A DNA stretch of 64,000 nucleotides, from positions 1 to 64,000 of the forward strand of contig DASWNX010000008.1 of assembly GCA_036399055.1 (NCBI GenBank). The letters are read 5' to 3'. Both the position numbers and the translations under genes were made by a program. This stretch comes from Jatrophihabitans sp. (GTDB lineage Bacteria; Actinomycetota; Actinomycetes; Mycobacteriales; Jatrophihabitantaceae). This document shows positions 9,321-18,046 of this stretch, piece after piece. Within the stretch, counting starts at the first letter, position 1. Each line of letters starts with the position of its first letter. A model generated the notes under the pieces. That model ran no database searches. It worked only from the letters and a program-made list of their open reading frames with translations, and had not been told where the DNA came from.

Positions 9321-10223
9321 TTGTCGTCTGACCCCGCTCGTCTTCCAGTCATCGCCGCTGCGTCCACTCTCGCGCAGCCGGCCCCGCCCACCGCCAGCGC
9401 CGCCGCCCCACCCTTCGACTTCCAGCCCGTCGATGAGCCGGGTGAGGACCAGCGCTGGTCCACCTGGTCCTCGGTCGTCAAGGGCGCCCGCGGACCGCAT
9501 CCCAGGCCGTCCTGGGTGATCACCTCCGATGCCGCCATCGACACCGAGCTCGGCGTGCTGAAAACCGGCAAAGAAGCCGATGTGTTCCTGATCGAGCGTG
9601 CCGTGCCGGGCAACGCCGATCAGGTCTCGTTGCTCGCGGCCAAGCGCTACCGCGACCGCGAGCACCGCACCTTCCATCGTGACGGGGGGTACCTGGAGGG
9701 CCGCACCGTGCGCCGCAGCCGCGACCAGCGAGCCATGCAGGCACGCAGCCGGTACGGGGTGCAGGTGCTTGCCGGGCAGTGGGCCCTGGCCGAGTTCCAG
9801 GCGCTGTGCCAGCTCTGGTCGCTCGGAGTGCCGGTGCCTTATCCGGTGCAGGTGGACGGCACCGAGATCCTGATGGAGTTCATCGGCAGTGGCCGGGTGG
9901 CCGCCCCTCGGCTGGCTCAGGTCAGGGCCACTCCCGCGGAGCTGGCCGGCTACTTCGCTCAGATCGCCGACGCGATGCGGGGGCTGGCGGCCAACGGGCA
10001 GGCGCACGGCGACCTGTCGGCCTACAACCTGCTCGTCGACGACGGCCGGGTGGTGCTGATCGACCTGCCGCAGGTGGTCGACGTGGTGTCCAATCCCAAC
10101 GGGATGCAGTACCTGCAGCGGGACTGCCGCAACGTCTGCGCGTGGTTTGGCTCCCACGGTCTGCGCTGTGACCCGGAGGAGTTGTTCGGCGAGCTGGTCG
10201 GGCTGGCGTTCGCCCAGTTCTGA
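9321..10223 (+). CDS. RIO-type serine/threonine protein kinase
   Basis: A RIO1-family atypical kinase, 300 aa from the TTG at 9321 that follows CGAGGAG (9306-9312); the frame is open further upstream to 9198, so an N-terminal extension is possible. Kinase landmarks: a glycine-poor loop GKEADVFLI, the ATP-lysine in AAKRYRD, the catalytic loop HGDLSAYNLLV, and the metal-binding LIDLPQVVD in place of DFG, all characteristic of RIO. Substrates in bacteria are unknown. The gene sits alone between clpX and valS. Confidence 0.85.
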   Translation: MSSDPARLPVIAAASTLAQPAPPTASAAAPPFDFQPVDEPGEDQRWSTWSSVVKGARGPHPRPSWVITSDAAIDTELGVLKTGKEADVFLIERAVPGNADQVSLLAAKRYRDREHRTFHRDGGYLEGRTVRRSRDQRAMQARSRYGVQVLAGQWALAEFQALCQLWSLGVPVPYPVQVDGTEILMEFIGSGRVAAPRLAQVRATPAELAGYFAQIADAMRGLAANGQAHGDLSAYNLLVDDGRVVLIDLPQVVDVVSNPNGMQYLQRDCRNVCAWFGSHGLRCDPEELFGELVGLAFAQF

Positions 10224-10302
10224 GGGGCGCCCGACCCCCTGGTCTGAGCAGAGGGCTGCCCGCAACGGCACTGGTCTTTCCCGGCATCCGTAGGATTCAA
10301 GG

Positions 10303-12951
10303 GTGACCGACACCGTGCCGCCGCCCGCCGGCCAGCAGATCCAGCCGTCCGGCGCCGAGCTGCCGAGCCAGTACGTCCCGGCCTCGGTGGAGGCGCCGCT
10401 GTACGAGCGCTGGGTGCAGCGCGGCTACTTCACCGCTGACGCCGGGTCCGACAAGCCGCCGTTCACCATCGTCATCCCGCCGCCGAACGTCACCGGCAGC
10501 CTGCATGTCGGGCATGCCTTCGAGCACACCCTGATGGACGCCCTCACCCGCCGAGCCCGGATGCAGGGCATGGAGACGCTGTGGTTGCCGGGCATGGACC
10601 ACGCCAGCATCGCGGTGCACGCCCTGGTCGAACGGGCCCTGGCCGAGGAGGGGACCAGCCGCCGGGAACTGGGCCGCGACGCCTTCATCGAGCGGGTCTG
10701 GCGCTGGAAGGAGCAGCACGGCGGCGCGATCCTGGCCCAGATGCGACGGCTCGGCGACAGCGTCGACTGGTCCCGTGAGCGGTTCACCATGGACGAGGGC
10801 CTGTGCCGGGCCGTGACCACCATGTTCAAGCGGCTCTATGACGACGGCCTGATCTACCGCGCCGAGCGGCTGGTGAACTGGTCGCCGGTGCTGGGCTCGG
10901 TGCTGTCGGACGCCGAGGTGGACCACCGCGAGGTCCAGGGCGAGCTCGTGTCGATGACCTACGGCTCACTCGACGGCTCCGGGCCCTCGATCGTGGTGGC
11001 GACCACGCGGGTCGAGACCATGCTGGGCGACACCGCGGTGGCCGTGCACCCGGCCGACGAGCGCTACCGCCACTTGATCGGCGCCCTGATCGAGCTGCCG
11101 CTGACCGGCCGCATGATCCCGGTCATCGCCGACGAGCACGTCGATCCCGAGTTCGGCACCGGAGCGGTGAAGGTGACCCCGGCGCACGACCCGAATGACT
11201 TCGAGATCGGCCGGCGGCACGGGCTGGCGATGATCTCGGTCCTGGACGAGCAGGGCCGGATCGAGGCCACCGGCACCGAGTTCGACGGGATGGACCGCTT
11301 CGCCGCGCGGGTGGCGGTGCGGGAACGGCTGCGCGAGCAGGGCCGGATCGCCGCCGAGCGGCGGCCTTACCTGCACTCGGTGGGCCACTCCGAGCGCTCT
11401 GGTGAGCCGATCGAGCCGCGGCTGTCACTGCAGTGGTTCGTCAAGGTGGAGCCGCTGGCCAAGGCCGCCGGGGACGCGGTGCGCGACGGCCGGGTCCAGA
11501 TCAGCCCGCCGGAGATGGCCGCCCGCTACTTCGGCTGGACCGACAACCTGCACGACTGGTGCATCAGCCGCCAGCTCTGGTGGGGGCATCGGATACCGGT
11601 CTGGTACGGCCCCGACGGCGAGGTGCGCTGCCTCGGCCCGGACGAGGCGCCACCGACCGGCCCGGGCTGGCGGCAGGACCCCGACGTGCTCGACACCTGG
11701 TTCTCCTCGGGCCTGTGGCCGTTCTCCACTCTGGGCTGGCCCGAGCGCACCGCCGATCTGGCCAAGTTCTATCCGACCACCGTGCTGGTCACCGGCTACG
11801 ACATCTTGTTCTTCTGGGTGGTCCGGATGATGATGTTCGGCCTGTACGCCATGGAGGAGCACGGTCCGGAAGCAGCAGTCCCCTTCAAGACGATCATGCT
11901 GCACGGCATGGTCCGCGACCAGTTCGGCAAGAAGATGTCGAAGTCCAAGGGCAACTCGGTGGACCCGCTGGCCTGGATGGACGCCTACGGCACCGACGCG
12001 CTCCGGTTCACCTTCGCCTGGGGCGCCAACCCAGGGGCGGACGTGCCGGTGTCGGAGGACAACATCTCCGGCGCCCGCAACTTCTGCAACAAGCTGTGGA
12101 ACGCCACCCGCTTCGCGCTGCTCAACGGCGCCACCACCGAGGGCGAGCTGCCGACCGGGCTCACCGGCGCCGACGCGTGGATCATCTCCCGGTTGAACCG
12201 GGTGATCGCCGAAGTGGACGGCTACTACGCCGACTACGAGTTCGCCAAGATCGCCGACCTGCTCTACCACTTCGCCTGGGACGAGGTGTGTGACTGGTAC
12301 CTGGAACTGGCCAAGGTGTCCCTGGCCGACGAGGCCGGCGCCCCGGTGACCCGGCGGGTGCTCGGGGAGGTGCTCGACGGCCTGCTGCGGCTGCTGCACC
12401 CGCTGACGCCCTTCGTCACCGAGTCGCTGTGGACGGCGCTGACCGGCGGCGAGTCGCTCGTCATCGCCGCCTGGCCGCGCTGCCAGGACTCGAGGTTGGA
12501 CAAGGCCGCCGAGGACGACGTCCTGCAGTTACAGGCCAGGGTGGTGCTGATCCGGCAGTTCCTGAGCGCGCAGGGCGTCAAGCCCTCGCTTCGGGTTCCG
12601 GCCCGGTTCTCCGGTGTCAGCCGGTACGAGCCGCAGATCCGCAGGCTGCTGCGGCTGGCCGAGCCGGCCGAGGGCTTCACGGCCACCGCGACGCTCGGGC
12701 TCTCCGACGGCGCCGTGGTCGAACTGGACCTGTCCACCGCGGTGGACGTCGTGGCCGAGCGGGCCAGGCTGAGCCGGGACCGGGGCGTGGCCAGCAAGGA
12801 GCTGGAGCAGACCGGCAAGAAGCTCGGCAACGACGCCTTCCTGGCCAACGCCAAACCCGCGGTGGTGGAGTCGGTCCGAGCTCGCAACGCCGCCGCGGCG
12901 GCTGACCTGGCACGCATCGACGAGGCGCTGACCCGGTTGCCGCAGTCATGA
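10303..12951 (+). CDS. valS: Valyl-tRNA synthetase
   Basis: An 882-aa class I aminoacyl-tRNA synthetase charging tRNA-Val in the cytoplasm. The HIGH motif is HVGH inside [17 protein letters not shown] (near residue 68), the KMSKS motif is [14 protein letters not shown] (near residue 549), and the CP1 editing domain lies between. The anticodon-binding domain and the C-terminal coiled-coil arm (about 805-875) are present. GTG start. The last bases overlap the folC start (ATGA), so the pair is translationally coupled. Confidence 0.97.
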   Translation: MTDTVPPPAGQQIQPSGAELPSQYVPASVEAPLYERWVQRGYFTADAGSDKPPFTIVIPPPNVTGSLHVGHAFEHTLMDALTRRARMQGMETLWLPGMDHASIAVHALVERALAEEGTSRRELGRDAFIERVWRWKEQHGGAILAQMRRLGDSVDWSRERFTMDEGLCRAVTTMFKRLYDDGLIYRAERLVNWSPVLGSVLSDAEVDHREVQGELVSMTYGSLDGSGPSIVVATTRVETMLGDTAVAVHPADERYRHLIGALIELPLTGRMIPVIADEHVDPEFGTGAVKVTPAHDPNDFEIGRRHGLAMISVLDEQGRIEATGTEFDGMDRFAARVAVRERLREQGRIAAERRPYLHSVGHSERSGEPIEPRLSLQWFVKVEPLAKAAGDAVRDGRVQISPPEMAARYFGWTDNLHDWCISRQLWWGHRIPVWYGPDGEVRCLGPDEAPPTGPGWRQDPDVLDTWFSSGLWPFSTLGWPERTADLAKFYPTTVLVTGYDILFFWVVRMMMFGLYAMEEHGPEAAVPFKTIMLHGMVRDQFGKKMSKSKGNSVDPLAWMDAYGTDALRFTFAWGANPGADVPVSEDNISGARNFCNKLWNATRFALLNGATTEGELPTGLTGADAWIISRLNRVIAEVDGYYADYEFAKIADLLYHFAWDEVCDWYLELAKVSLADEAGAPVTRRVLGEVLDGLLRLLHPLTPFVTESLWTALTGGESLVIAAWPRCQDSRLDKAAEDDVLQLQARVVLIRQFLSAQGVKPSLRVPARFSGVSRYEPQIRRLLRLAEPAEGFTATATLGLSDGAVVELDLSTAVDVVAERARLSRDRGVASKELEQTGKKLGNDAFLANAKPAVVESVRARNAAAAADLARIDEALTRLPQS

Positions 12952-14324
12952 CCGCTGCCGACTCGACCAGCAGGCAGCTCGACCGCCAACGCCGCCAGGA
13001 CGTCGAGGCCCGCTTGCTGGCCCGCTGGGGCGAGTCCAAGATCGGGCCGTCCCGGCATCGGATCGACCGGCTGATGGACATCCTGGGCCAGCCCCAGCGC
13101 AGCTACCGGGCGATCCACCTGACCGGCACGAACGGCAAGACCTCGACGGCCCGGATGGTCGATGAGCTGCTGCGCGGGTTCGGCCTGCGCACCGGCCGCT
13201 ACACCAGCCCGCACCTGTCCCACATGACCGAGCGGATCGTGCTCGACGGCGAGCCGGTCGCCGACGGGGTCTTCGCCGACGCCTACTCCGAGATCGAGCC
13301 GTATCTGGAGATGGTGGACGACGCCTCGGACGTGAAGATGACCTTTTTCGAGGCGGTCACCGGCCTGGCGCTGGCGATCTTCGCCGACGCCCCGGTCGAC
13401 GTCGCGGTGGTCGAGGTGGGGCTGGGCGGCGCCTGGGACGCCACCAACGTCCTGGACGCCGGGGTCGCGGTGATCACCCCGATCGGGCTGGACCACACCG
13501 AGCTGCTGGGTGAGACGGTGGCCGAGATCGCGACCGAGAAGGCCGGCATCATCACCGCCGGCGCCTCGGCGATCCTGGCCGCGCAGCCCATCGAGGCGGC
13601 CGCCGAGCTGATCCGCCGGGCCACCGAGGTCGGCGCCGCGGTGGCCCGCGAGGGGTTGGAGTTCGGGGTGCTGGAGCGCCGGCTGGCGGTGGGTGGTCAG
13701 GTGATGCGGATCCAGGGCCTGGGCGGTGTCTATGACGAGGTCTTTCTGCCGCTGCACGGCGCCTACCAGGCCCAGAACGCCGCCTGCGCCCTGGCCGCGG
13801 TCGAGGCGTTCTTCGGCGCCGGCGCGGAGTCCGGGCCGCTCGATGCCGACATCGTGCGAGCCGCCTTCGCCGCGGTCCGCTCGCCGGGACGGTTGGAGGC
13901 GCTGCGCTCGGCGCCCACCGTCCTGGTCGACTCCAGCCATAACCCGGCCGGGATGCGTGCCACGGTCGAGGCGCTGGCCGAGAGCTTTGACTTCCGGCAG
14001 CTGATCGGGGTGGTCGCGATGCTGGAGGGCAAGGACGTCCGCAGCGCGCTGGAGATCCTGGAGCCGGTCTTGGACGAGGTGGTGATCGCCCAGAACTCCT
14101 CGAGCCGGGCGGTTCCCGCCGACGCGCTGGCGGCCGTCGCCGTCGACGTGTTCGGCGCTGACCGGGTTACCGTCGAGCCGCGCATGGACGATGCGATCGA
14201 GACCGCGGTGCGGTTGGCCGAGGATAATGCTGACGGAGTGCTGGCGGGAGCGGGAGTACTGGTGACTGGTTCGGTGGTGACCGCGGGCGAGGCCCGCATG
14301 TTGCTCGGCGAGGCCCGAGGATGA
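12948..14324 (+). CDS. folC: Bifunctional folylpolyglutamate/dihydrofolate synthase
   Basis: A 458-aa Mur-ligase-superfamily enzyme adding glutamate to folates. The P-loop is [11 protein letters not shown] near residue 61, the second ATP/Mg site lies in the [14 protein letters not shown] region, and SSHNPAGM marks the start of the C-terminal domain. It starts inside the valS stop and overlaps the downstream membrane gene by 4 bp, giving an uninterrupted valS-folC-DUF4233 unit as in other actinobacteria. Confidence 0.95.
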   Translation: MTAADSTSRQLDRQRRQDVEARLLARWGESKIGPSRHRIDRLMDILGQPQRSYRAIHLTGTNGKTSTARMVDELLRGFGLRTGRYTSPHLSHMTERIVLDGEPVADGVFADAYSEIEPYLEMVDDASDVKMTFFEAVTGLALAIFADAPVDVAVVEVGLGGAWDATNVLDAGVAVITPIGLDHTELLGETVAEIATEKAGIITAGASAILAAQPIEAAAELIRRATEVGAAVAREGLEFGVLERRLAVGGQVMRIQGLGGVYDEVFLPLHGAYQAQNAACALAAVEAFFGAGAESGPLDADIVRAAFAAVRSPGRLEALRSAPTVLVDSSHNPAGMRATVEALAESFDFRQLIGVVAMLEGKDVRSALEILEPVLDEVVIAQNSSSRAVPADALAAVAVDVFGADRVTVEPRMDDAIETAVRLAEDNADGVLAGAGVLVTGSVVTAGEARMLLGEARG

Positions 14325-14779
14325 GCCGGCCCGAGGGCCAGGCCGCTGACCGGCAGGAGGATCCGATCGAGGCCGGTCAGCAGGAGGTCACGGACGCGGC
14401 GGCCGAGCACGAAGCCCAGCGGTTGCACAGGGCGAACCGGGCGACTCGCGGCGGGCTGGCGGCGTTGCTGTGCCTGGAGGCTTTCGTGGTGCTGCTGGTG
14501 CCGCGCGGCATCGCCCAGACCCCGGAAGGGGTGTCGACGACCAAGACGCTGCTGCTGGTCGGGCTGGCAGTGGTGCTGGTGGGCTGCGCGTTCCTGCTTG
14601 CCCGGCCGTGGGGAATCGCTCTGGGCTCGGTCCTGCAGCTCGTCCTGGCCTCCACCATCCTGCTCATCCCGGCGCTGGCTGTGGTGGTGGTGATCTTCCT
14701 GCTGCTGTGGCTCTACCTCTTGCGCACCAGGCGAATCTGGCTGGGAACACGACGCGGTTGGCGGATGCTGGTCTCCTGA
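14321..14779 (+). CDS. DUF4233-family membrane protein
   Basis: A 152-aa protein with about four hydrophobic helices (near residues 45-65, 75-95, 98-118 and 112-135) after a charged 40-residue N-terminus. It matches the DUF4233 family that lies between folC and ndk across actinobacteria (the Rv2446c position in Mycobacterium). Function unknown. It starts at ATGA overlapping the folC stop. Confidence 0.82.
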   Translation: MSRPEGQAADRQEDPIEAGQQEVTDAAAEHEAQRLHRANRATRGGLAALLCLEAFVVLLVPRGIAQTPEGVSTTKTLLLVGLAVVLVGCAFLLARPWGIALGSVLQLVLASTILLIPALAVVVVIFLLLWLYLLRTRRIWLGTRRGWRMLVS

Positions 14780-14835
14780 CGGGGCGTTGCTGAGTCTGCT
14801 GATGGGGCGTTCCTGAAGGGCGATAGGCTGGCGCG

Positions 14836-15273
14836 GTGACTGACGCAGCCGTGGAGCGAACCCTGATCCTGGTCAAGCCGGACGGGGTGGCCCGCAACCT
14901 GACCGGCGTGATCCTGGCCCGGATAGAGGCCAAGGGCTACCGGATCGTGGCGTTGCGGCAGCGCTTGGCCGATGCGGAGTTGCTGGCCCAGCACTACGCC
15001 GAGCACGTGGGAAAGCCGTTCTACCAGCCGCTGGTGGAGTTCATGTCCTCCGGTCCGGTGGTGGCGGTGGTGGCCGAGGGCCAGCGGGTCATCGAGGGCT
15101 TCCGGTCGCTGGCCGGCGCCACCGATCCGAGCGTGGCGGCGCCGGGCACCATCCGCGGTGACCTCGGCCGGGACTGGGGCTCGAAGGTGCAGCAGAACCT
15201 GGTGCACGGCTCGGACTCACCCGTTTCCGCCGAGCGCGAGGTCGCGCTCTGGTTCGGCGACAGCCTCAGCTGA
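14836..15273 (+). CDS. ndk: Nucleoside diphosphate kinase
   Basis: A 145-aa NDP kinase transferring the gamma phosphate from ATP to NDPs through a phospho-histidine. The active-site His is H124 in NLVHGSDSP. The N-terminal RTLILVKPDGV motif and the C-terminal SAEREVALWF are intact. It is a few residues longer than most bacterial enzymes because of an extra residue stretch before the catalytic segment (GRDWGSKVQQN). GTG start. A strong hairpin follows, so it likely ends this transcription unit. Confidence 0.96.
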   Translation: MTDAAVERTLILVKPDGVARNLTGVILARIEAKGYRIVALRQRLADAELLAQHYAEHVGKPFYQPLVEFMSSGPVVAVVAEGQRVIEGFRSLAGATDPSVAAPGTIRGDLGRDWGSKVQQNLVHGSDSPVSAEREVALWFGDSLS

Positions 15274-15320
15274 GAAAGCCCTTAGTTTCTCGCCTGTTCT
15301 GCGTTCTAGGCGCCGCGCGC

Positions 15321-15363
15321 CGGCGTCTGTGGGGCGCGATCAGCCGCGCCGGCCCAGACGCCG
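15321..15363 (+). terminator. Nested hairpin after ndk
   Basis: Perfect 9-bp arms CGGCGTCTG/CAGACGCCG enclose a second perfect 6-bp stem GGCGCG/CGCGCC. There is no T-run. A likely terminator between ndk and the mre operon. Confidence 0.55.
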
Positions 15364-15512
15364 CCCGGGCGATCTGCGGTATGACCGTTTTCCATTGTCT
15401 GCACGGGCGAGTCGCAACGGCCGATAGCCGAGCCGCGCCCCTACGATCGGGACGTTCATTCACATCAGTAACACCGGTTTCATCCGGCGGCGCACCATAA
15501 ACGAGGGTTCCC

Positions 15513-16562
15513 ATGGCATTCACCCCGATGTCGCTGCTGGGCGGCGACCTGCTCGGCGGTGACCTCGCAGTAGACCTGGGAACCGCGAACACCCTTGTCT
15601 ACGCACGCGGTCGCGGCATCATGCTCAACGAGCCGTCGGTGGTGGCGATCGACACCACCACCAGGGCGGTGGTCGCCGTCGGCGCCGAAGCCAAGCGGAT
15701 GATCGGCCGGACACCGGGTCACATCCGAGCCGTGCGGCCGCTGCAGGACGGCGTGATCGCCGACTACGACATCACCGCCGAGATGCTGCGTTACTTCGTC
15801 CGCAAGGTGATCGGCCGGCGGGCCTTCGCCGGACCCCGGGTCGTGGTGTGCGTCCCTAGCGGGATCACCTCGGTGGAGCAGCGGGCGGTCAGCGAGTCTG
15901 CCTACGCGGCCGGCGCCCGGCGGGTGCACATCATCTCCGAGCCGATGGCCGCCGCGATCGGCGCCGGCCTGCCCGTCAGCCAGGCGTCCGGCTCGATGGT
16001 GATCGACATCGGCGGCGGCACCACCGAGGTCGCCATCATCGCCCTCGCCGGAATCGTGTCCAGCACCAGCCTCCGAGTGGCCGGCGACGCCCTCGACCGG
16101 GCGATCGTCGATCACATCCGCTCGGAGTTCTCCATGCTGATCGGCGAGCGGACCGCCGAGGAGCTCAAGATCTCGATCGGCTCGGCCTTTCCGATAGCCG
16201 GCCCGGTGCGAGCCGAGATCCGCGGCCGGGACGTGGCGACCGGCCTGCCGCGCAACGTCGCGGTGTCGGCGGAGGAGTTGCGCCACGCCATGAGCGCGCC
16301 GATCAACCGGATAGTGGCGGCCGTCCGGGCCACCCTGGACCGTTGCCCGCCGGAACTGGCCGGGGACCTGGTCACCCGTGGCATCGTGCTGACCGGCGGC
16401 GGCGCGCTGCTGCGTGGCCTGGATGCCCGGCTCCAGCACGAGATAGGCATTCCGGTGCTGGTCGCCGACCGGCCCCTGGACTCGGTGGTGCTCGGCACCG
16501 CCACCGTCGTCGAGCAGTTCGAGACGCTGCACAAGGTCGTCGTCGCCGGACACCGCCGTTGA
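15513..16562 (+). CDS. mreB: Rod shape-determining protein MreB
   Basis: A 349-aa bacterial actin that polymerises on the inner membrane face and directs lateral or spore wall synthesis. ATP-binding motifs: DLGTANTLVY (phosphate 1), IDIGGGTTEVA (phosphate 2) and LTGGGALLRGL (adenosine). The N-terminus has an extra glycine/leucine-rich LLGGDLLGGD before the first strand. A GAGGG ribosome site precedes the ATG. First gene of the mreB-mreC-mreD-mrdA-rodA elongasome operon. Confidence 0.96.
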   Translation: MAFTPMSLLGGDLLGGDLAVDLGTANTLVYARGRGIMLNEPSVVAIDTTTRAVVAVGAEAKRMIGRTPGHIRAVRPLQDGVIADYDITAEMLRYFVRKVIGRRAFAGPRVVVCVPSGITSVEQRAVSESAYAAGARRVHIISEPMAAAIGAGLPVSQASGSMVIDIGGGTTEVAIIALAGIVSSTSLRVAGDALDRAIVDHIRSEFSMLIGERTAEELKISIGSAFPIAGPVRAEIRGRDVATGLPRNVAVSAEELRHAMSAPINRIVAAVRATLDRCPPELAGDLVTRGIVLTGGGALLRGLDARLQHEIGIPVLVADRPLDSVVLGTATVVEQFETLHKVVVAGHRR

Positions 16563-16646
16563 GCGCGCCGCTGTCGACAAGCGCCGCGGTTCACCGGTGC
16601 CGACGCGTTGAGCGGCTGAGCCGGCAGGGTTAGAGGGCGATAGGTC

Positions 16647-17501
16647 ATGCGCAGGCTCACCCGACGCCAGCAACTGTCTGCCGTGCTGCTCACGGTGCTC
16701 GCCTTGCTGTTCATCAGCTTCGACTTCGCAGGCGGCTCGCTGAGCGGCGCCAGGGGCGGGACCACCGGCGCCCTCGGCTCGCTCTACCGGGGCACCGACG
16801 CGGTGCTCGGTCCCGTCCGGCGCTTTGTGCAGGGCGTGCCCAACGTCGGCGGCAACCGCCGTGAGATAGCGCAGCTCAAGCAGCGCAACGCCCAGCTGCA
16901 GCGGCAGCTGGCGGCTACGGCCGCCGACGAGGCCACCGCCAGGCAGCTGCGAGTCCTGCGACTGCAGGCCGACACCGCCGACTGGCGGCTGATGCCGGCC
17001 CGGGTGATCGCCACCGGGCCGGGCGCGGGTTTCCAGTGGAGTGTCACGGTCGACGTCGGCAGCCGCGAGCACGTGCAGGCCGGTCAGACGGTGACCGACG
17101 GCCTGGGCCTGGTCGGCCGGGTGGTGGCGGTGCACAGCACCACCTCGGTGGTCCTGCTGGCCGCGGACCCGACGTCCGGGGTGGGAGTGCGCGACGTCCG
17201 CTCCGGAGCGCTGCTGCTGGCCACCGGCGCCGGCAGCGGCACGCTCAGCGCCCGCGCCCTGGAGGACCGGGTGGACGTCCGGGTCGGGGACCGATTGGTC
17301 ACCGGGCCGGCCGGCAAGACCACCTACGCCTCCGGCGTCGAGGTCGGCGTGGTGACCTCGGTGACCACCGGCGCCGACGGCGCGGTGTCGGCACGGGTGC
17401 GCCCGGCCGCCGGCCAGTCCGGCCTTGATCTGGTCGGCATCATCCTGCAGGAGCCTCGGGGCGTCGCGCGTCAGGCGCTGGAACCGGGCAGCGACCGGTG
17501 A
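16647..17501 (+). CDS. mreC: Rod shape-determining protein MreC
   Basis: A 284-aa bitopic membrane protein. A hydrophobic anchor spans residues 13-32, a coiled coil about 62-100 (REIAQLKQRNAQLQRQLAA), then two beta-barrel domains with the GPGAGFQWSVTVDVGS and GLVGRVVAV segments usual for MreC. It scaffolds PBP2 and MreB in the periplasmic space. The stop overlaps the mreD start. Confidence 0.94.
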   Translation: MRRLTRRQQLSAVLLTVLALLFISFDFAGGSLSGARGGTTGALGSLYRGTDAVLGPVRRFVQGVPNVGGNRREIAQLKQRNAQLQRQLAATAADEATARQLRVLRLQADTADWRLMPARVIATGPGAGFQWSVTVDVGSREHVQAGQTVTDGLGLVGRVVAVHSTTSVVLLAADPTSGVGVRDVRSGALLLATGAGSGTLSARALEDRVDVRVGDRLVTGPAGKTTYASGVEVGVVTSVTTGADGAVSARVRPAAGQSGLDLVGIILQEPRGVARQALEPGSDR

Positions 17502-18046
17502 CCGGGTCGCGGATCGCCTCGGCGGTCGCCGGGGTGATCACCGCGCTGCTGCTGCAAGCCAGCCTGCTGGGCCCGCTGACCTTTCCGGTGCCGGTCTCGC
17601 TGCCGGCGCTGCTGGTGATCGTGGTCGGCATCTACGCCGGACCCGGCATAGGAATGGCGCTCGGGTTCGCCACCGGCCTGCTGGCCGACCTGGGCTCAGA
17701 TCACCCGGCCGGCGTCCAGGCGCTGTGCTGGCTGGCGGCCGGGCTCGTCGCCGGGATGCTGGGCGGCCTGGCCACCCAGCGTGGCTATGGCACCCGTGGG
17801 GTGGCCGCGTTGGCCGCCCTGCTGGGCGCTGCCACCTCCGGCGTGGTGGGGCTGGTGCTGGCCATCCTCGGCTCGCACGCCGCGACCGCGGTGCTGGCGC
17901 TGACCTACCTGATCCCGGTCGGGCTGACCGATGCGCTGCTGGGCCTGCTGGTGGCGCCGCTGGTGCGCAGTCTGCTGCTCGCGCAGGGGATCCGCTCGCC
18001 CCGCCCGACGGCACGGTTGATCGGCAACGCCGATGCGCTCGGCTGA
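17498..18046 (+). CDS. mreD: Rod shape-determining protein MreD
   Basis: A 182-aa very hydrophobic protein with about five transmembrane helices and almost no extramembrane sequence, the expected size and position for MreD. The GTG start overlaps the mreC stop by 4 bp and its 3' end overlaps mrdA by 14 bp, so translation of the operon is tightly coupled. Sequence conservation in this family is low, so the call rests on topology and context. Confidence 0.9.
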   Translation: MTGSRIASAVAGVITALLLQASLLGPLTFPVPVSLPALLVIVVGIYAGPGIGMALGFATGLLADLGSDHPAGVQALCWLAAGLVAGMLGGLATQRGYGTRGVAALAALLGAATSGVVGLVLAILGSHAATAVLALTYLIPVGLTDALLGLLVAPLVRSLLLAQGIRSPRPTARLIGNADALG